DNA from: Pedobacter polaris
GTDB lineage: Bacteria; Bacteroidota; Bacteroidia; Sphingobacteriales; Sphingobacteriaceae
Direction of reading: 5' to 3'
NCBI RefSeq assembly: GCF_005116505.1
Contig: NZ_SWBR01000004.1
Coordinates: 186,001-250,000 of the forward strand
Length of the DNA stretch: 64,000 nucleotides
Position numbers and translations under genes: made by a program. Shown in pieces: positions 45,261-55,092 of the stretch; positions within the stretch are counted from its first letter, which is position 1, and the number at the start of each line of letters is the position of its first letter. Below the pieces are notes generated by a model that worked only from the letters and a program-made list of their open reading frames with translations, had not been told where the DNA came from and did no database searches.

Positions 45261-46499
45261 ATGCCCGGTGAAAAAATGGATATGGACCGACCATCAGAAA
45301 ACACCCTGATCAGATATTTTAGGGGACAATGCTTGCCGCACGAGATCGAACTGATAGAACTTTACCTGTCAATGGACATAGACCATGTGCATGTAGCTGA
45401 CAGCATCAAAACTGCTTGGCTCAATGGCCAGAAAAATTCCCACTTGCACATAAGCGATGCAGACGTAGAAGATTTTAGTAAACGATTCTATGCCCTTCAG
45501 GCAAAGCTTAATCAGCTCCCTCCTTTAAAAGACCAGCAGCCTGTCAGCAGATCGGTACTTCGATTTCCTGTCTGGATGAAAGTAGCAGCAGCCGTATTGA
45601 TCCTAGCCGGTACCACACTACTACTTTACCATTACCACTACCAAACTAAAGGGAGCGAACTAGCCCAAAATGTCGAAGATGTTCTTCCGGGGGGCAATAA
45701 GGCGATGTTGACGTTGGCCGATGGTTCAGTAGTCTCTCTATCGGACGAGCCTAATGGTAAACTCGCGCTCCAAGATGGACTTGAGGTAGCGAAAACTAAA
45801 GAAGGTGAAATTACATACAGCTCAGCTAAAAAAAACTCAGGATCATCTTATGCCATCAACACTATTGCTACCCCAAGAGGTGGTCAATACCGGGTAATCC
45901 TGCCAGATGGCACCAAAGCATGGCTCAACGCCGCATCCACGCTTAGCTATCCGCTCAGGTTCCAGAAAGAAGGAAGAAAAGTGAAAATGACGGGCGAAGT
46001 CTACTTCGAAGTGGCTAAGGCCATCAATTCCGGTACTGGCAGACGCATCCCTTTTTTGGTTGAGACCAGTAAGCAACGGGTGCAGGTACTGGGCACGCAT
46101 TTTAATGTGAAGGCCTATCCGGACGAGCCCGATGTAAGGACTACATTGCTGGAGGGAAGCGTAAAGATAGTTTCAGGCAACGGCCAAGCAGCGCTCCTGC
46201 ACCCAGGCCAGCTTGCTGTGCTGACCGGGCACATCGAGGTAGCTTCAGCTGATATCGATCGGGAACTGGCCTGGAAGAACGGGGACTTCATATTCAGGGG
46301 CGAGACACTGGAAAGTGCCCTGCGCCAAGTGGCAAGATGGTACAATGTAGAAGTAGAATGTCCAGAAAAACTTGGCAGGCTGCGTTTCAACGGAATGATT
46401 TCCCGTAAACAGCCCCTCTCCACAATTGTGGATATGATACAATTAACAAAACTGGCAAAAGTGACAATCAAAGGAAGGAGGCTCATCGTGACGGACTGA
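45261..46499 (+). CDS. FecR family anti-sigma factor (second system)
   Basis: A 412-residue anti-sigma protein: cytoplasmic domain (residues 1-100), a membrane helix at about 104-123 (VWMKVAAAVLILAGTTLLLY), then the periplasmic FecR domain and a C-terminal DUF4974-type domain. Landmarks are RGGQYRVILPDGTKAWLNAA, MTGEVYFEVAKA and VLGTHFNVKAYPDEPD, and FIFRGETLESALRQVARWYN near the end. It should restrain the ECF factor upstream until the STN receptor downstream binds its ligand. The gap to the sigma gene (212 bases) is longer than usual and contains no other gene. Confidence 0.92.
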   Translation: MPGEKMDMDRPSENTLIRYFRGQCLPHEIELIELYLSMDIDHVHVADSIKTAWLNGQKNSHLHISDADVEDFSKRFYALQAKLNQLPPLKDQQPVSRSVLRFPVWMKVAAAVLILAGTTLLLYHYHYQTKGSELAQNVEDVLPGGNKAMLTLADGSVVSLSDEPNGKLALQDGLEVAKTKEGEITYSSAKKNSGSSYAINTIATPRGGQYRVILPDGTKAWLNAASTLSYPLRFQKEGRKVKMTGEVYFEVAKAINSGTGRRIPFLVETSKQRVQVLGTHFNVKAYPDEPDVRTTLLEGSVKIVSGNGQAALLHPGQLAVLTGHIEVASADIDRELAWKNGDFIFRGETLESALRQVARWYNVEVECPEKLGRLRFNGMISRKQPLSTIVDMIQLTKLAKVTIKGRRLIVTD

Positions 46500-46526
46500 T
46501 ACCATACCGCATGAGGCCAAAAAAAA

Positions 46527-46550
46527 CCAAGGGTGGTGGAACACCCCTGG
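46527..46550 (+). other. Hairpin between FecR and receptor genes (second system)
   Basis: CCAAGGGTG pairs with CACCCCTGG (one mismatch) around a six-base loop, 27 bases after the fecR stop and 70 bases before the receptor ATG. The position is the same as that of the hairpin at 24834-24861, though the sequence differs. Confidence 0.45.
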
Positions 46551-46619
46551 CCGTAAGTTAAACCTCGTCAAATACCTTGTAGCAACAATAGCATCAACTC
46601 ATTTAACATTAACAAAAAT

Positions 46620-49600
46620 ATGAATTTTTATCAATGCATGCGTGTTATGAAAATCACCATGATATTATTAACCTGTGTACTGGTACAGGTGAGTGCGGCC
46701 AGTTATGCCCAGCTCGTTTCCATAAACAGGCAAAATACCACTATACATACCATACTGGAAGAGATCAGAAAACAGACAAAATATGATTTCTTTTACGATA
46801 CCAACCTTTTCAATAAGGAAAAGCAGGTCAGTATTTACGTAAAGGATGCTTCAATAGAAGAGGTGCTCAACACCTGCCTTAAGGGCAAACCTTACCAATA
46901 TGTGATTAAAAAAAATATGGTCGTGATCACTGCGACAGATAAGCCTACAAAAACGCCAATAGCTAATCAGTTGCCACAGCAACAGCTCGGACGTATAGCC
47001 GGCAAAGTCATCGATGAGCGTGGTGAACCTCTTCCCGGTGCTGGAATAAAGGTGTTGCAAACAGATAAATTGCTGCAGAGCAACGCCGATGGTAGTTATA
47101 ACCTAAGCATTGCCGAAGGAATATATACGCTGGAAGTTAGCTATATCTCCTTCCAAACTAAGCGTGTAACCGATGTAATCGTAAAGGCTGGACAATTGAC
47201 TGCACTCGATATCGTATTAAATGCTGCAACCAATAAATTAAGCCAGGTGGTAGTAACCGGAACATTCAAGAACGAAAGTATCAATGCGCTCTATGTCCGC
47301 CAAAAGAACGATGCAGCTATTTCCAATGGCATTAGCCGGGAACAGATGGCCGCATTGCCCGACAAGAACATTGGGGAAACACTCAAGCGGATCTCTGGGG
47401 TAAGCACAACCGATAACCGTAGGGTAGTGGTACGTGGCATTGCCGAACGCTATAATGTAGCCATGATGGACGGTGCCACCTTGCCCAGCACCGATGTACA
47501 GACGCGTGATTTTGAGTTTGATATCATTCCCAGTAACCTGGTAGATAATGTTATTGTCTCCAAAACTGCTACGCCAGATATGGGCTTTGGATTTGGTGGC
47601 GGGCTGGTCCAGGTGAATACGATGGCCATTCCCAGCCAGGATTTCATTTCATTCAGCATAGGGAGCAAATATATCAATGGAAGCACTGGGAAGGATTTTT
47701 TGGGCTACGGGCGTGGTAAGAGCGATTACTTGGGCTTTGACGATGGCAAGAGGGATCATTTTCCAAAGGATCTTCTTTATATAACCTCGGGCAACTATAA
47801 TCCTACCAATCCATCTGGTACCATACCCGCTCCAGGGAATGAAAAGGTTACTCCCGAGATGATCACTGCACAGAATAAGAAGATTGGAGGATTGGAACGA
47901 TTGGGTACACGGATTTATCAAACAGCTCCTGGCCAAAACTACCAGTTCAGCCTGGGTAGAAGCTACGGACTGAAAAACAGCCGTTTCGGGTTTGTAGGTT
48001 CGCTGAGTTATCGTAACGAGCAGGCCATTGATGATATTGCAAGTTTCGAGCGCGGTGCATTTAATAAGCTCAATAATAATACCTACGATCCCATCACCAA
48101 TGAGGAATTAAAGAAAACTGCCGCTACGCAATATAATTTTACCACCAGTCTTGGTGCATTGGTCAACCTTGGCTGGAGCACTAAGAACCACAAGGTTACG
48201 CTGCGTAATTTTTATTCAAGGGCATTTGCCAATCAGTTCTTCCGCATTTCCGGCTGGGGCGAGGATCTGGGCTTTGGTGATAATCCAGCGGTCAGAGAAT
48301 ATGACCGGCCGAAATTTATCGATCTCTTGCAGAACAAGATCAGTGGCGAGCATACCGTTGGCAAGCTGAGGCTTGACTGGGGCGTTGCCCGCAATCGGGT
48401 TAACAATCATGAGCAGGATGCGGTAGATGCCAATCTTTCACATACGACTTCCTTAAATGGCACCAGCTATAATTACATACCTGGTGGAACTGCTGGTGGT
48501 ACTACTAATCCAGGCCCGCTAAGTCGTTCTTCCTATAAATACGTTGAAACGAATTGGATGGCCGATGCTGCACTGAGTTACAAGTTCAATATCCGCAAGT
48601 CGGTACAGACATTCAAAACGGGTTACCAGTATATGGATAAAAAGGGTGGGTTTGACTGGAGCGTGCTGCCTATTGGGACGGCAAGTAGCTTTGATAATGG
48701 ATATAAACCGGTTCAGCAATGGGACATTGATTTTAAAGACCCCCTGCATGATATCTACTATTTCCCTGCACAATTCAACAATAATAGTTATGTAGGTAAA
48801 AACAATAACCAGGCCCTTTATGGGATGATGGATAACCATGTTGGTAGCTGGCTCCGACTGGTATGGGGAATGAGGGCAGAATATTATAAATACGAAAAGG
48901 TATTGGATGGAGCTTCAGATAAGGTTTCACAGGCCGACCTTGACAATGCGGATAAGGTCCGTTATGTAGACCCAGAAACAGGCAACCTGGTTCATCGTAC
49001 CTATGACGCCAGTGCCGAGGAAAAGAAATGGCTGTACATGCCTTCTGCAAATCTTACCCTTACCCCGTTCGCTAATTTCAACGTGCGTGCTTCGTATGCC
49101 AAGTCGGCAGTTAGACCTGCTCTCATCGAGAATTCGAGCTTCTCGCGTTTCAACTATCTGTACGGCCGCATCCAGCGAAATACGGGTGTGATCTCTACCA
49201 TTATTTCCCATTATGATCTGAGGATGGAATGGTATCCCTCTGCTGGCGAAGTCCTCTCTGCGGGCTACTTCAAAAAACGCTTCAACAATCCCGTAGAGAT
49301 GTATCTTGACATCACTAATACCAGTGGTGCTATCGACCTGCTTACGGCCAATTCCGACTATGCCAACGTTCACGGATGGGAGCTGGACCTGCGTAAGAAC
49401 CTTGGGTTTATCAACAAGGGCTGGAAATTTTTAGCTAATATGTACTTCAGTGGTAACCTTACCCTTCAAAATTCAGAAGTACAGGCAAGTGCCTTTCGCT
49501 ATACATCAATGGGGGCATCAGATGATGTAGACGGCAAGTCTTATCAGTATCGTAGCAAAACTTACCTCAGGGAAAAACGGCCACTATATGGCCAGGTTCC

Positions 49601-50054
49601 GGTACTGTATAATGCAGCACTACAATATGCAGGGGAGCGGTTGAGTGCCAATGTCGCCTTTAACCACTCTGGCTATAAAGTTTTCACCGTGGGTATGCTG
49701 CCTCAATATTCGGAAATGGAAAGGCCACGGAACCAGTTGGATGCACAGTTGGGCTTCAAGTTCCTGAAAAGCAAAAAATTGGAAACCAGGCTAAACATGT
49801 CAAACCTGCTCAACAGTCCTTACCGTTTTTTTATCAATGGCAAGGAAACCTATAAAATAAAGCCCGGTGGTGATAACATGACCATGAAAGAATGGTCTGA
49901 CGTATACGAATGGAAGTACGGATTTTCGGATAAATATGAAGAAGGCTATTTTGAAACATCCGAGGATGGAATTGTTAGGCGTATAGGAGATACGAATTCC
50001 CTCGTCCGTAAAATTGGCACATCGTTCAGCTTAAGCCTTACTTACAATCTTTAA
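46620..50054 (+). CDS. TonB-dependent receptor with STN domain (non-SusC type)
   Basis: A 1144-residue outer-membrane receptor that should both import a ligand and signal to the FecR protein upstream. Residues 1-31 are the signal peptide (ends SAASYAQ). The STN domain covers about 32-105 (TILEEIRKQTKYDFFYD), and a carboxypeptidase-regulatory-like domain about 123-205. The plug has LPDKNIGETLKRISGVSTTD and VVRGIAERYNVAMMDGA, typical of large siderophore- or oligosaccharide-type receptors rather than SusC. No SusD gene follows; instead two lipoproteins do. The protein ends SLSLTYNL with a terminal aromatic strand. The ligand is unknown. Confidence 0.9.
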   Translation: MNFYQCMRVMKITMILLTCVLVQVSAASYAQLVSINRQNTTIHTILEEIRKQTKYDFFYDTNLFNKEKQVSIYVKDASIEEVLNTCLKGKPYQYVIKKNMVVITATDKPTKTPIANQLPQQQLGRIAGKVIDERGEPLPGAGIKVLQTDKLLQSNADGSYNLSIAEGIYTLEVSYISFQTKRVTDVIVKAGQLTALDIVLNAATNKLSQVVVTGTFKNESINALYVRQKNDAAISNGISREQMAALPDKNIGETLKRISGVSTTDNRRVVVRGIAERYNVAMMDGATLPSTDVQTRDFEFDIIPSNLVDNVIVSKTATPDMGFGFGGGLVQVNTMAIPSQDFISFSIGSKYINGSTGKDFLGYGRGKSDYLGFDDGKRDHFPKDLLYITSGNYNPTNPSGTIPAPGNEKVTPEMITAQNKKIGGLERLGTRIYQTAPGQNYQFSLGRSYGLKNSRFGFVGSLSYRNEQAIDDIASFERGAFNKLNNNTYDPITNEELKKTAATQYNFTTSLGALVNLGWSTKNHKVTLRNFYSRAFANQFFRISGWGEDLGFGDNPAVREYDRPKFIDLLQNKISGEHTVGKLRLDWGVARNRVNNHEQDAVDANLSHTTSLNGTSYNYIPGGTAGGTTNPGPLSRSSYKYVETNWMADAALSYKFNIRKSVQTFKTGYQYMDKKGGFDWSVLPIGTASSFDNGYKPVQQWDIDFKDPLHDIYYFPAQFNNNSYVGKNNNQALYGMMDNHVGSWLRLVWGMRAEYYKYEKVLDGASDKVSQADLDNADKVRYVDPETGNLVHRTYDASAEEKKWLYMPSANLTLTPFANFNVRASYAKSAVRPALIENSSFSRFNYLYGRIQRNTGVISTIISHYDLRMEWYPSAGEVLSAGYFKKRFNNPVEMYLDITNTSGAIDLLTANSDYANVHGWELDLRKNLGFINKGWKFLANMYFSGNLTLQNSEVQASAFRYTSMGASDDVDGKSYQYRSKTYLREKRPLYGQVPVLYNAALQYAGERLSANVAFNHSGYKVFTVGMLPQYSEMERPRNQLDAQLGFKFLKSKKLETRLNMSNLLNSPYRFFINGKETYKIKPGGDNMTMKEWSDVYEWKYGFSDKYEEGYFETSEDGIVRRIGDTNSLVRKIGTSFSLSLTYNL

Positions 50055-50076
50055 TTTCTTTTTAAACCTTAAAAAT

Positions 50077-50868
50077 ATGAAAATTAATAAAATATATCTA
50101 GGCTGCCTAAGTATGATGTTGCTTGCATTGGCGTCCTGTAAAAAAGGGGATCAGAATTTCTTCTACAAGGGAGACCTGTTACCCATTACCCTTACGGGAT
50201 TTAATGGAAGTAGTGAAGAACTCAACGTGAAAGTGGATACTTTTAAATTCGCTGTTCCGCTACAGCCCAATTCTAGTTTTGTACAAAGCAACTCCTACGA
50301 ATTTAGAGGAACTGAAGATCGGGTCAAACTCCTTGTTAGCGAAAAAAAGACCGGAAAAGTTGTAATGGAGAGAGAACTTAAAAAGGAAGATGGCCCAGTG
50401 AAAATAAATTTTCTTTATATGGACGGCAAAGCTATTGCAATGCCGGCTAAGCCAGCTATCGAAGACGGTAAGATCAGCCTTATCTATATGTTCCAGCCCA
50501 CAGTTACCAAATACACCGAGCCAGTCGATTTTGTAGTGGGAAAATATTATGTAACGCCTCAGGTTTTCGAGGAAATTGTTAGGGCCAAAAACGTAAAGCC
50601 GAACGAGTTCAGCACACCTGTCACGTTACCCACATTTTCTGTTGCCAGACAGGATTACAATGGGGTAATGACTTCCGTTTCGTTCGTGGTCCGCATCTGT
50701 AAGGCTGGTACGAATACGCTTTATACCGATGGCACAACATATACATGGAATGCGCTGTCTTCTACCGCACCAAAGCCTGCCGCATCCGTTGCATCATCTA
50801 AACTGTATATATTCAGCGAACTTCCATCTGGGAATAGTATGAGATTTGCTACCCGTTTAGAACAATAA
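50077..50868 (+). CDS. Hypothetical surface lipoprotein, first of a related pair
   Basis: A 263-residue lipoprotein: signal core LGCLSMMLLALASC with lipobox Cys21, then KKGDQ. I cannot assign a family. The first mature segment LPITLTGFNGSSEELNVKVD parallels IRIAGYNIGNSELEVSID in the next protein, and the middle part IEDGKISLIYMFQPTVTKYT parallels the middle of its neighbour too. A beta-sandwich of DUF4397 type is possible. It lies 22 bases after the receptor gene and nine bases before the next gene, so it probably cooperates with the receptor, for instance as a ligand-capture lipoprotein. Confidence 0.7.
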   Translation: MKINKIYLGCLSMMLLALASCKKGDQNFFYKGDLLPITLTGFNGSSEELNVKVDTFKFAVPLQPNSSFVQSNSYEFRGTEDRVKLLVSEKKTGKVVMERELKKEDGPVKINFLYMDGKAIAMPAKPAIEDGKISLIYMFQPTVTKYTEPVDFVVGKYYVTPQVFEEIVRAKNVKPNEFSTPVTLPTFSVARQDYNGVMTSVSFVVRICKAGTNTLYTDGTTYTWNALSSTAPKPAASVASSKLYIFSELPSGNSMRFATRLEQ

Positions 50869-50877
50869 AACCAAACC

Positions 50878-51636
50878 ATGAAACAAATGATCATCAACAT
50901 CAAAAAAATGAGTTTCCTTATGCTATTGCTCTCAGGGCTTTTAGCCTGCAATAAGGAAGAAGGGCTAACTAAGGCAGTCAGCATCCGGATTGCCGGTTAT
51001 AACATCGGAAACAGTGAATTGGAAGTTTCGATAGACGAGGTGGCGTACGATAAGTTCAGAACCCCGGCGAACCGGAGGCTCGAATTTGCAAAAGTCTATA
51101 CCTATCCTTCGGGCAAAAGCCAGGCATCCCTAAGAATAAAGGATGTCTCCAATGGAAAGGAAGTATTTCAGCAGCAGCTGCAATTTAGTAGTAGCGATAT
51201 GGATCTTTTTTTTCCATATGTTATCATTAATGGAAGTTCATTAGAGATAAAGCCTCCCGTACCTGACCCATCTACCAACAAGCTGGCCTTCTATATCCAC
51301 TATCCGCAAAGCAGTGATGCGATAGATATTTTTTTTAAAAACGATGCGGGACAGATTTCCTACCTCGCTAAGAACGTAATGCCCTCCAAATGGACATATG
51401 TAGACTATATGACCGCCAAAGAATTTAAGGACCAAACTAAGATCTCCAATTTATATTTTACCAAAACGGGTACAACTACCCAATGGGCATTTCAGAATAG
51501 CGAACAGATGAGCAAAAGCCCATCAGGATCGCTACTTCTCCCAAATTTCGAAGAGAAGGGCCTCTCCCGTACCTTCTTTGTAACCCCTGGAACCAATCAG
51601 TTAGAAGTGGTTAACTTATTCAAAAGGCCCAACTAG
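50878..51636 (+). CDS. Hypothetical surface lipoprotein, second of a related pair
   Basis: A 252-residue lipoprotein with lipobox LLAC (Cys24) after FLMLLLSG; an ATG at 50908 would give a shorter signal. The mature start TKAVSIRIAGYNIGNSELEV resembles that of the preceding protein, and later KLAFYIHYPQSSDAIDIFFK aligns in position with the neighbour's KISLIYMFQP segment, so the two are probably diverged tandem duplicates. A strong terminator follows, making it the last gene of the receptor operon. Confidence 0.7.
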   Translation: MKQMIINIKKMSFLMLLLSGLLACNKEEGLTKAVSIRIAGYNIGNSELEVSIDEVAYDKFRTPANRRLEFAKVYTYPSGKSQASLRIKDVSNGKEVFQQQLQFSSSDMDLFFPYVIINGSSLEIKPPVPDPSTNKLAFYIHYPQSSDAIDIFFKNDAGQISYLAKNVMPSKWTYVDYMTAKEFKDQTKISNLYFTKTGTTTQWAFQNSEQMSKSPSGSLLLPNFEEKGLSRTFFVTPGTNQLEVVNLFKRPN

Positions 51637-51677
51637 GATAAACGAATATTAAAAAAGATAAAATTTCGGAAAGTTTA

Positions 51678-51707
51678 AAAGGCAGCCTGCAAAGGCTGCC
51701 TTTTTTT
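51678..51707 (+). terminator. Rho-independent terminator of the second receptor operon
   Basis: AAAGGCAGCC and GGCTGCCTTT form a perfect 10-bp stem with a six-base loop and a T-run, 41 bases after the last lipoprotein stop. Confidence 0.93.
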
Positions 51708-52069
51708 GCTAATACTTTATCAGATAAAATGAGAATAAAAAAAGCAGCATTACCCTAAATTATTTCGTCAATCTTTGAAATTCAAAAGCACGCAGCTCCA
51801 GTAGGCAGGATCCAATCTTAGTGGAGAATATTGCATTTACATGTCTGGAAATATTGCCAATGACCTATCGAATAGCTATCTAATATGCGTTCTGCCAAAA
51901 ATTAGCCAGTGGTGCGGAGATCGGCCTAAAATCAATTACAGGGGCTATTGGTATGCTGCAATGTTGTATCGTTTACTTTAACCATTAGAGCCGTAGCTGT
52001 TGAGCTGGAATATACGAAACTTAATATTCCCTTAACAATACATACAGCAACCCTTGCGTAATATTGCAC
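51708..52069. other. Intergenic region before the hybrid kinase
   Basis: This stretch has no recognised gene. An uninterrupted frame 51841-51981 could encode 46 residues with SQWCGDRPKINYRGYWYA; it has no visible ribosome-binding site or known homologue and may be a remnant or chance. No -7 box close to the kinase start was found. Confidence 0.35.
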
Positions 52070-54838
52070 GTGCGTTTTTTTGATCTTTTGAAATCTTTCA
52101 GGTCTAGGCTTCTTTTAAGCTTTTTCTGTTTTATACTCGTAATCCTTGGTTGGGCCGCAGTCTATTTAAACATCAGTGGCCACCAAAGGCAAGTGCAGCT
52201 ATTTGTTGCCCGGCTTGCCGCTGTTCAGGTCCGCTATCTGGAAAGCTCTGGACATTTGCAGCAGTTTATGCTGAAAGGCTTTCATGAGCCAGGCTTTTAC
52301 GCTACGGGAAAACAGAGGGACATCGATCTTTTTCTGGGCTTGCAAAGCCAGATTAGTAAAGAATTGGTGTTGTTAAAAGGTTTAGGTAGGCAACGCCAGA
52401 TCAATGTAACCCATTCGCTAGACAGTCTTTTAGAGGTCAACGCTCAGGCGATTGCTCTGGGAAGGGAACTGAAGACGCTTTATTACAAACGCGGTTTCCA
52501 GGACCAAGCGCTTGAGGGCGAAATGCGCAGCTACGCACATTTTTTAGAAGATTCAACCGCTATTAGTAAGATAGACCTACTGCAGCTCAGGCGCCATGAA
52601 AAAGATTATATGCTCCGAGGTAATTTGGCGTTTGCGGAGTCCTTTTCCATGCAGATGAACCGCACCCTGAAGACAGTAGCAGCTGGCAGCATAGGCTATC
52701 GGGCGTTGATCAATTATCGGAACTGCTTTAATCGCCTGGTCTCGATTTCCGAAGTTCTTGGTGTTCAAAAAGATACTGGTGTACTGCCTGAGACCCTATC
52801 CAATATCAAGCGGTTCGGGATGGTCTATGCACAGTTACTCCATGTAGCAGATAAGGAGATCACCGAGGCTGAGGACAATTTTAATTTCATGGTGCTGCTT
52901 TCGACCGGTATTTCGCTGCTGCTAACATTGTTATTGAGCTGGTTCCTTTCTAAGTACCTCACCAGGGACATCAAAGAGCTGAATTCCCGCATGTCGGGCT
53001 TCATCCAGTCGGGTTTTAAAGACCTGCCAAAGTTAGAGGCCGATAAAAAATTCATTCCCAATAGCAGGGAAATCGATCAGCTGAACCGGGATTTCTCCCT
53101 GTTAAAGGTGCTGTTAAGGGATTACCTTTCTAAAATAAATGACCACAACGAGCAACTGCAAGTACAGTCAGAGGAGCTGCAGGAATTGAACGAGGAGTTG
53201 CAGGTGCAGTCCGAGGAACTCAGGCTGCAGTCCGAAGAGCTGCTGAAACAACAGCAACAGGAATATGCTGCAAGGCAAGAGGCCGAGCAGGCCAACCAGG
53301 CGAAAAGTGTTTTCCTGGCAACCATGAGCCACGAGATCCGCACCCCTATGAACGGGGTGTTGGGTATGGCGACGCTTTTGCATGAGACACCTTTGAATAC
53401 CGAACAGGCCGAGTATGTGGAGACGATTCGCAACAGCGGGGAAACACTGATGAGTGTGATTAACGATGTTTTGGATTTTTCTAAGATTGAGTCCGGTAAA
53501 TTGGAACTTGATCCGCATGATTTCGATCTGCGCTATTGTATAGAAGAAGTAATGGATCTGTTTGCAGGAAAAGCTGCCCTGAATGGTATTGACCTGATAT
53601 ACCAGATTGCAAATGATGTTCCCATGCACCTGCTGGCAGATAGCACGCGGTTAAAGCAGGTGCTGATCAATTTAATTGGCAACGCACTTAAATTCACGCA
53701 TCAGGGTGAGATTTTTTTGAATGTAAGCGTAAACCATGATTACCGCAACAGTCATTTGATGGAACTGGCCTTTGAAGTGACCGATACAGGGATCGGGATA
53801 CCGGAGGAGAAACTAAATGGACTGTTCAATGCTTTTACGCAGGTCGATTCTTCTACGACACGCAAGTATGGGGGAACCGGGCTGGGATTGGCTATCAGTG
53901 CTAGGCTGGTTGAGCTGATGGGCGGAAGCATCGTTGTGAAAAGTACTTTGGGCAAGGGTGCCTGCTTTTATTTCAGCATGCACGCTGCCATTAGTGAACA
54001 GCAGATTCGTCATCAGGCGCATTGCATGATGACAGGATTGGGTCAGAAGCGGGTGCTGGTAGTCGATGACAATCTAACGAACAGAAAAATCCTGCAAGTG
54101 CAGCTCGAGCAGTGGAAACTTTTGCCTGTGATGGCTGCTTCTGCCGGGGAGGCTCTTGTTTTATTAGCGCAAAGAGGCTTTGATCTGGTTATCACAGATA
54201 TGCAGATGCCTGAGATGGATGGCGTGCAGCTGGCAACGAGGGTCAGGGAGATGAATGCATTGTTACCCTGCATTCTGCTGAGCTCTGTTGGTGATGAAAC
54301 TAGGAGTAGGTATCCGCATCTTTTTACTGCTGTACTAACAAAACCGGTTAAACAGCAACAGTTATGCAAGGTAGTTCAGATGGCTCTTCAGCAGGTTTCT
54401 GAAGTGCTGCAGACCGAGCCTAATAAAACCGCTTTGCTCGACCCTGGATTTGCAACCGAGCACCCGTTGCGCATTCTTGTGGCCGAGGACAATCAAATCA
54501 ATCAGAAATTGATCATCAGAATATTGAACAAACTTGGTTATGGACCAATGGTTGCCCAAAATGGGGTTGAGGTGCTTTCAATGATGGAAAGCGATACATT
54601 TGACCTCATTTTAATGGATGTGCAGATGCCGGAAATGGACGGGCTGGAAGCGACCAGAATCATCCGTTTAACGCCTATCCATCAACCTGTTATAATTGCT
54701 ATGACTGCTAATGCGATGCTGGAAGACAAGGAGATGTGCCTAGCAGCAGGGATGGATGATTATTTATCGAAGCCGTTGCATATTGAACTTCTGCTCGGCG
54801 CACTTTCTGCAATACGGGTACACCCGGGTTTGTATTAA
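52070..54838 (+). CDS. Hybrid sensor histidine kinase with two receiver domains
   Basis: A 922-residue membrane sensor. One helix (about residues 15-35) and a second (about 270-295) enclose a ~240-residue periplasmic sensor rich in helices. A coiled coil with repeated QSEELQ leads to the dimerisation domain [15 protein letters not shown]; its His (codon 53330-53332) is the phosphorylation site. The ATPase has [25 protein letters not shown] and GTGLGLAIS. Two receivers follow, each with DxQMPEMDG (Asp codons at 54197 and 54617). There is no output domain, so phosphate may pass to another regulator. No ATG fits: the start is GTG 52070 or TTG 52064. It ends the GC-rich block. Confidence 0.9.
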   Translation: MRFFDLLKSFRSRLLLSFFCFILVILGWAAVYLNISGHQRQVQLFVARLAAVQVRYLESSGHLQQFMLKGFHEPGFYATGKQRDIDLFLGLQSQISKELVLLKGLGRQRQINVTHSLDSLLEVNAQAIALGRELKTLYYKRGFQDQALEGEMRSYAHFLEDSTAISKIDLLQLRRHEKDYMLRGNLAFAESFSMQMNRTLKTVAAGSIGYRALINYRNCFNRLVSISEVLGVQKDTGVLPETLSNIKRFGMVYAQLLHVADKEITEAEDNFNFMVLLSTGISLLLTLLLSWFLSKYLTRDIKELNSRMSGFIQSGFKDLPKLEADKKFIPNSREIDQLNRDFSLLKVLLRDYLSKINDHNEQLQVQSEELQELNEELQVQSEELRLQSEELLKQQQQEYAARQEAEQANQAKSVFLATMSHEIRTPMNGVLGMATLLHETPLNTEQAEYVETIRNSGETLMSVINDVLDFSKIESGKLELDPHDFDLRYCIEEVMDLFAGKAALNGIDLIYQIANDVPMHLLADSTRLKQVLINLIGNALKFTHQGEIFLNVSVNHDYRNSHLMELAFEVTDTGIGIPEEKLNGLFNAFTQVDSSTTRKYGGTGLGLAISARLVELMGGSIVVKSTLGKGACFYFSMHAAISEQQIRHQAHCMMTGLGQKRVLVVDDNLTNRKILQVQLEQWKLLPVMAASAGEALVLLAQRGFDLVITDMQMPEMDGVQLATRVREMNALLPCILLSSVGDETRSRYPHLFTAVLTKPVKQQQLCKVVQMALQQVSEVLQTEPNKTALLDPGFATEHPLRILVAEDNQINQKLIIRILNKLGYGPMVAQNGVEVLSMMESDTFDLILMDVQMPEMDGLEATRIIRLTPIHQPVIIAMTANAMLEDKEMCLAAGMDDYLSKPLHIELLLGALSAIRVHPGLY

Positions 54839-54851
54839 GGCTGGCACTTGC

Positions 54852-54977
54852 ATGCAGAAGAGGACTTGTAAACACTTGGCCGAACGTTATAAACAACTAA
54901 TACCCAATGTTGATATAAGATTATTTCATGAAAATATTGGCCACTGGCCTCAAGTTGAAACCACAACATACATTTAA
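54852..54977 (+). pseudogene. C-terminal stump of an alpha/beta hydrolase gene
   Basis: The frame ending at TAA 54975-54977 reads LAERYKQLIPNVDIRLFHEN then IGHWPQVETTTYI. The order AERYKQLIP, then GHWPQVE, is the C-terminus of alpha/beta hydrolases of the haloalkane-dehalogenase-like type, where the His of GHWP completes the catalytic triad. The rest of the protein is missing and the kinase stop codon lies 14 bases before this frame's first ATG. The fragment is AT-rich like the core, unlike the kinase gene, so it marks where an insertion or deletion cut an older gene. Confidence 0.65.
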
Positions 54978-55092
54978 TACTTACAATCAATTTTTAAAAA
55001 GAATACAGACTTGAGTTTAGTATAGATAACTTAACTTTATTTTGTAATTGAAGATTGCTATCTTGTTATCATCTTAAGAATAATTAAAATCT

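Noticed and set aside
51841..51981. 46-residue gene before the hybrid kinase
   Set aside because: No ribosome-binding site, promoter or known relative; kept only as a note in the intergenic entry.
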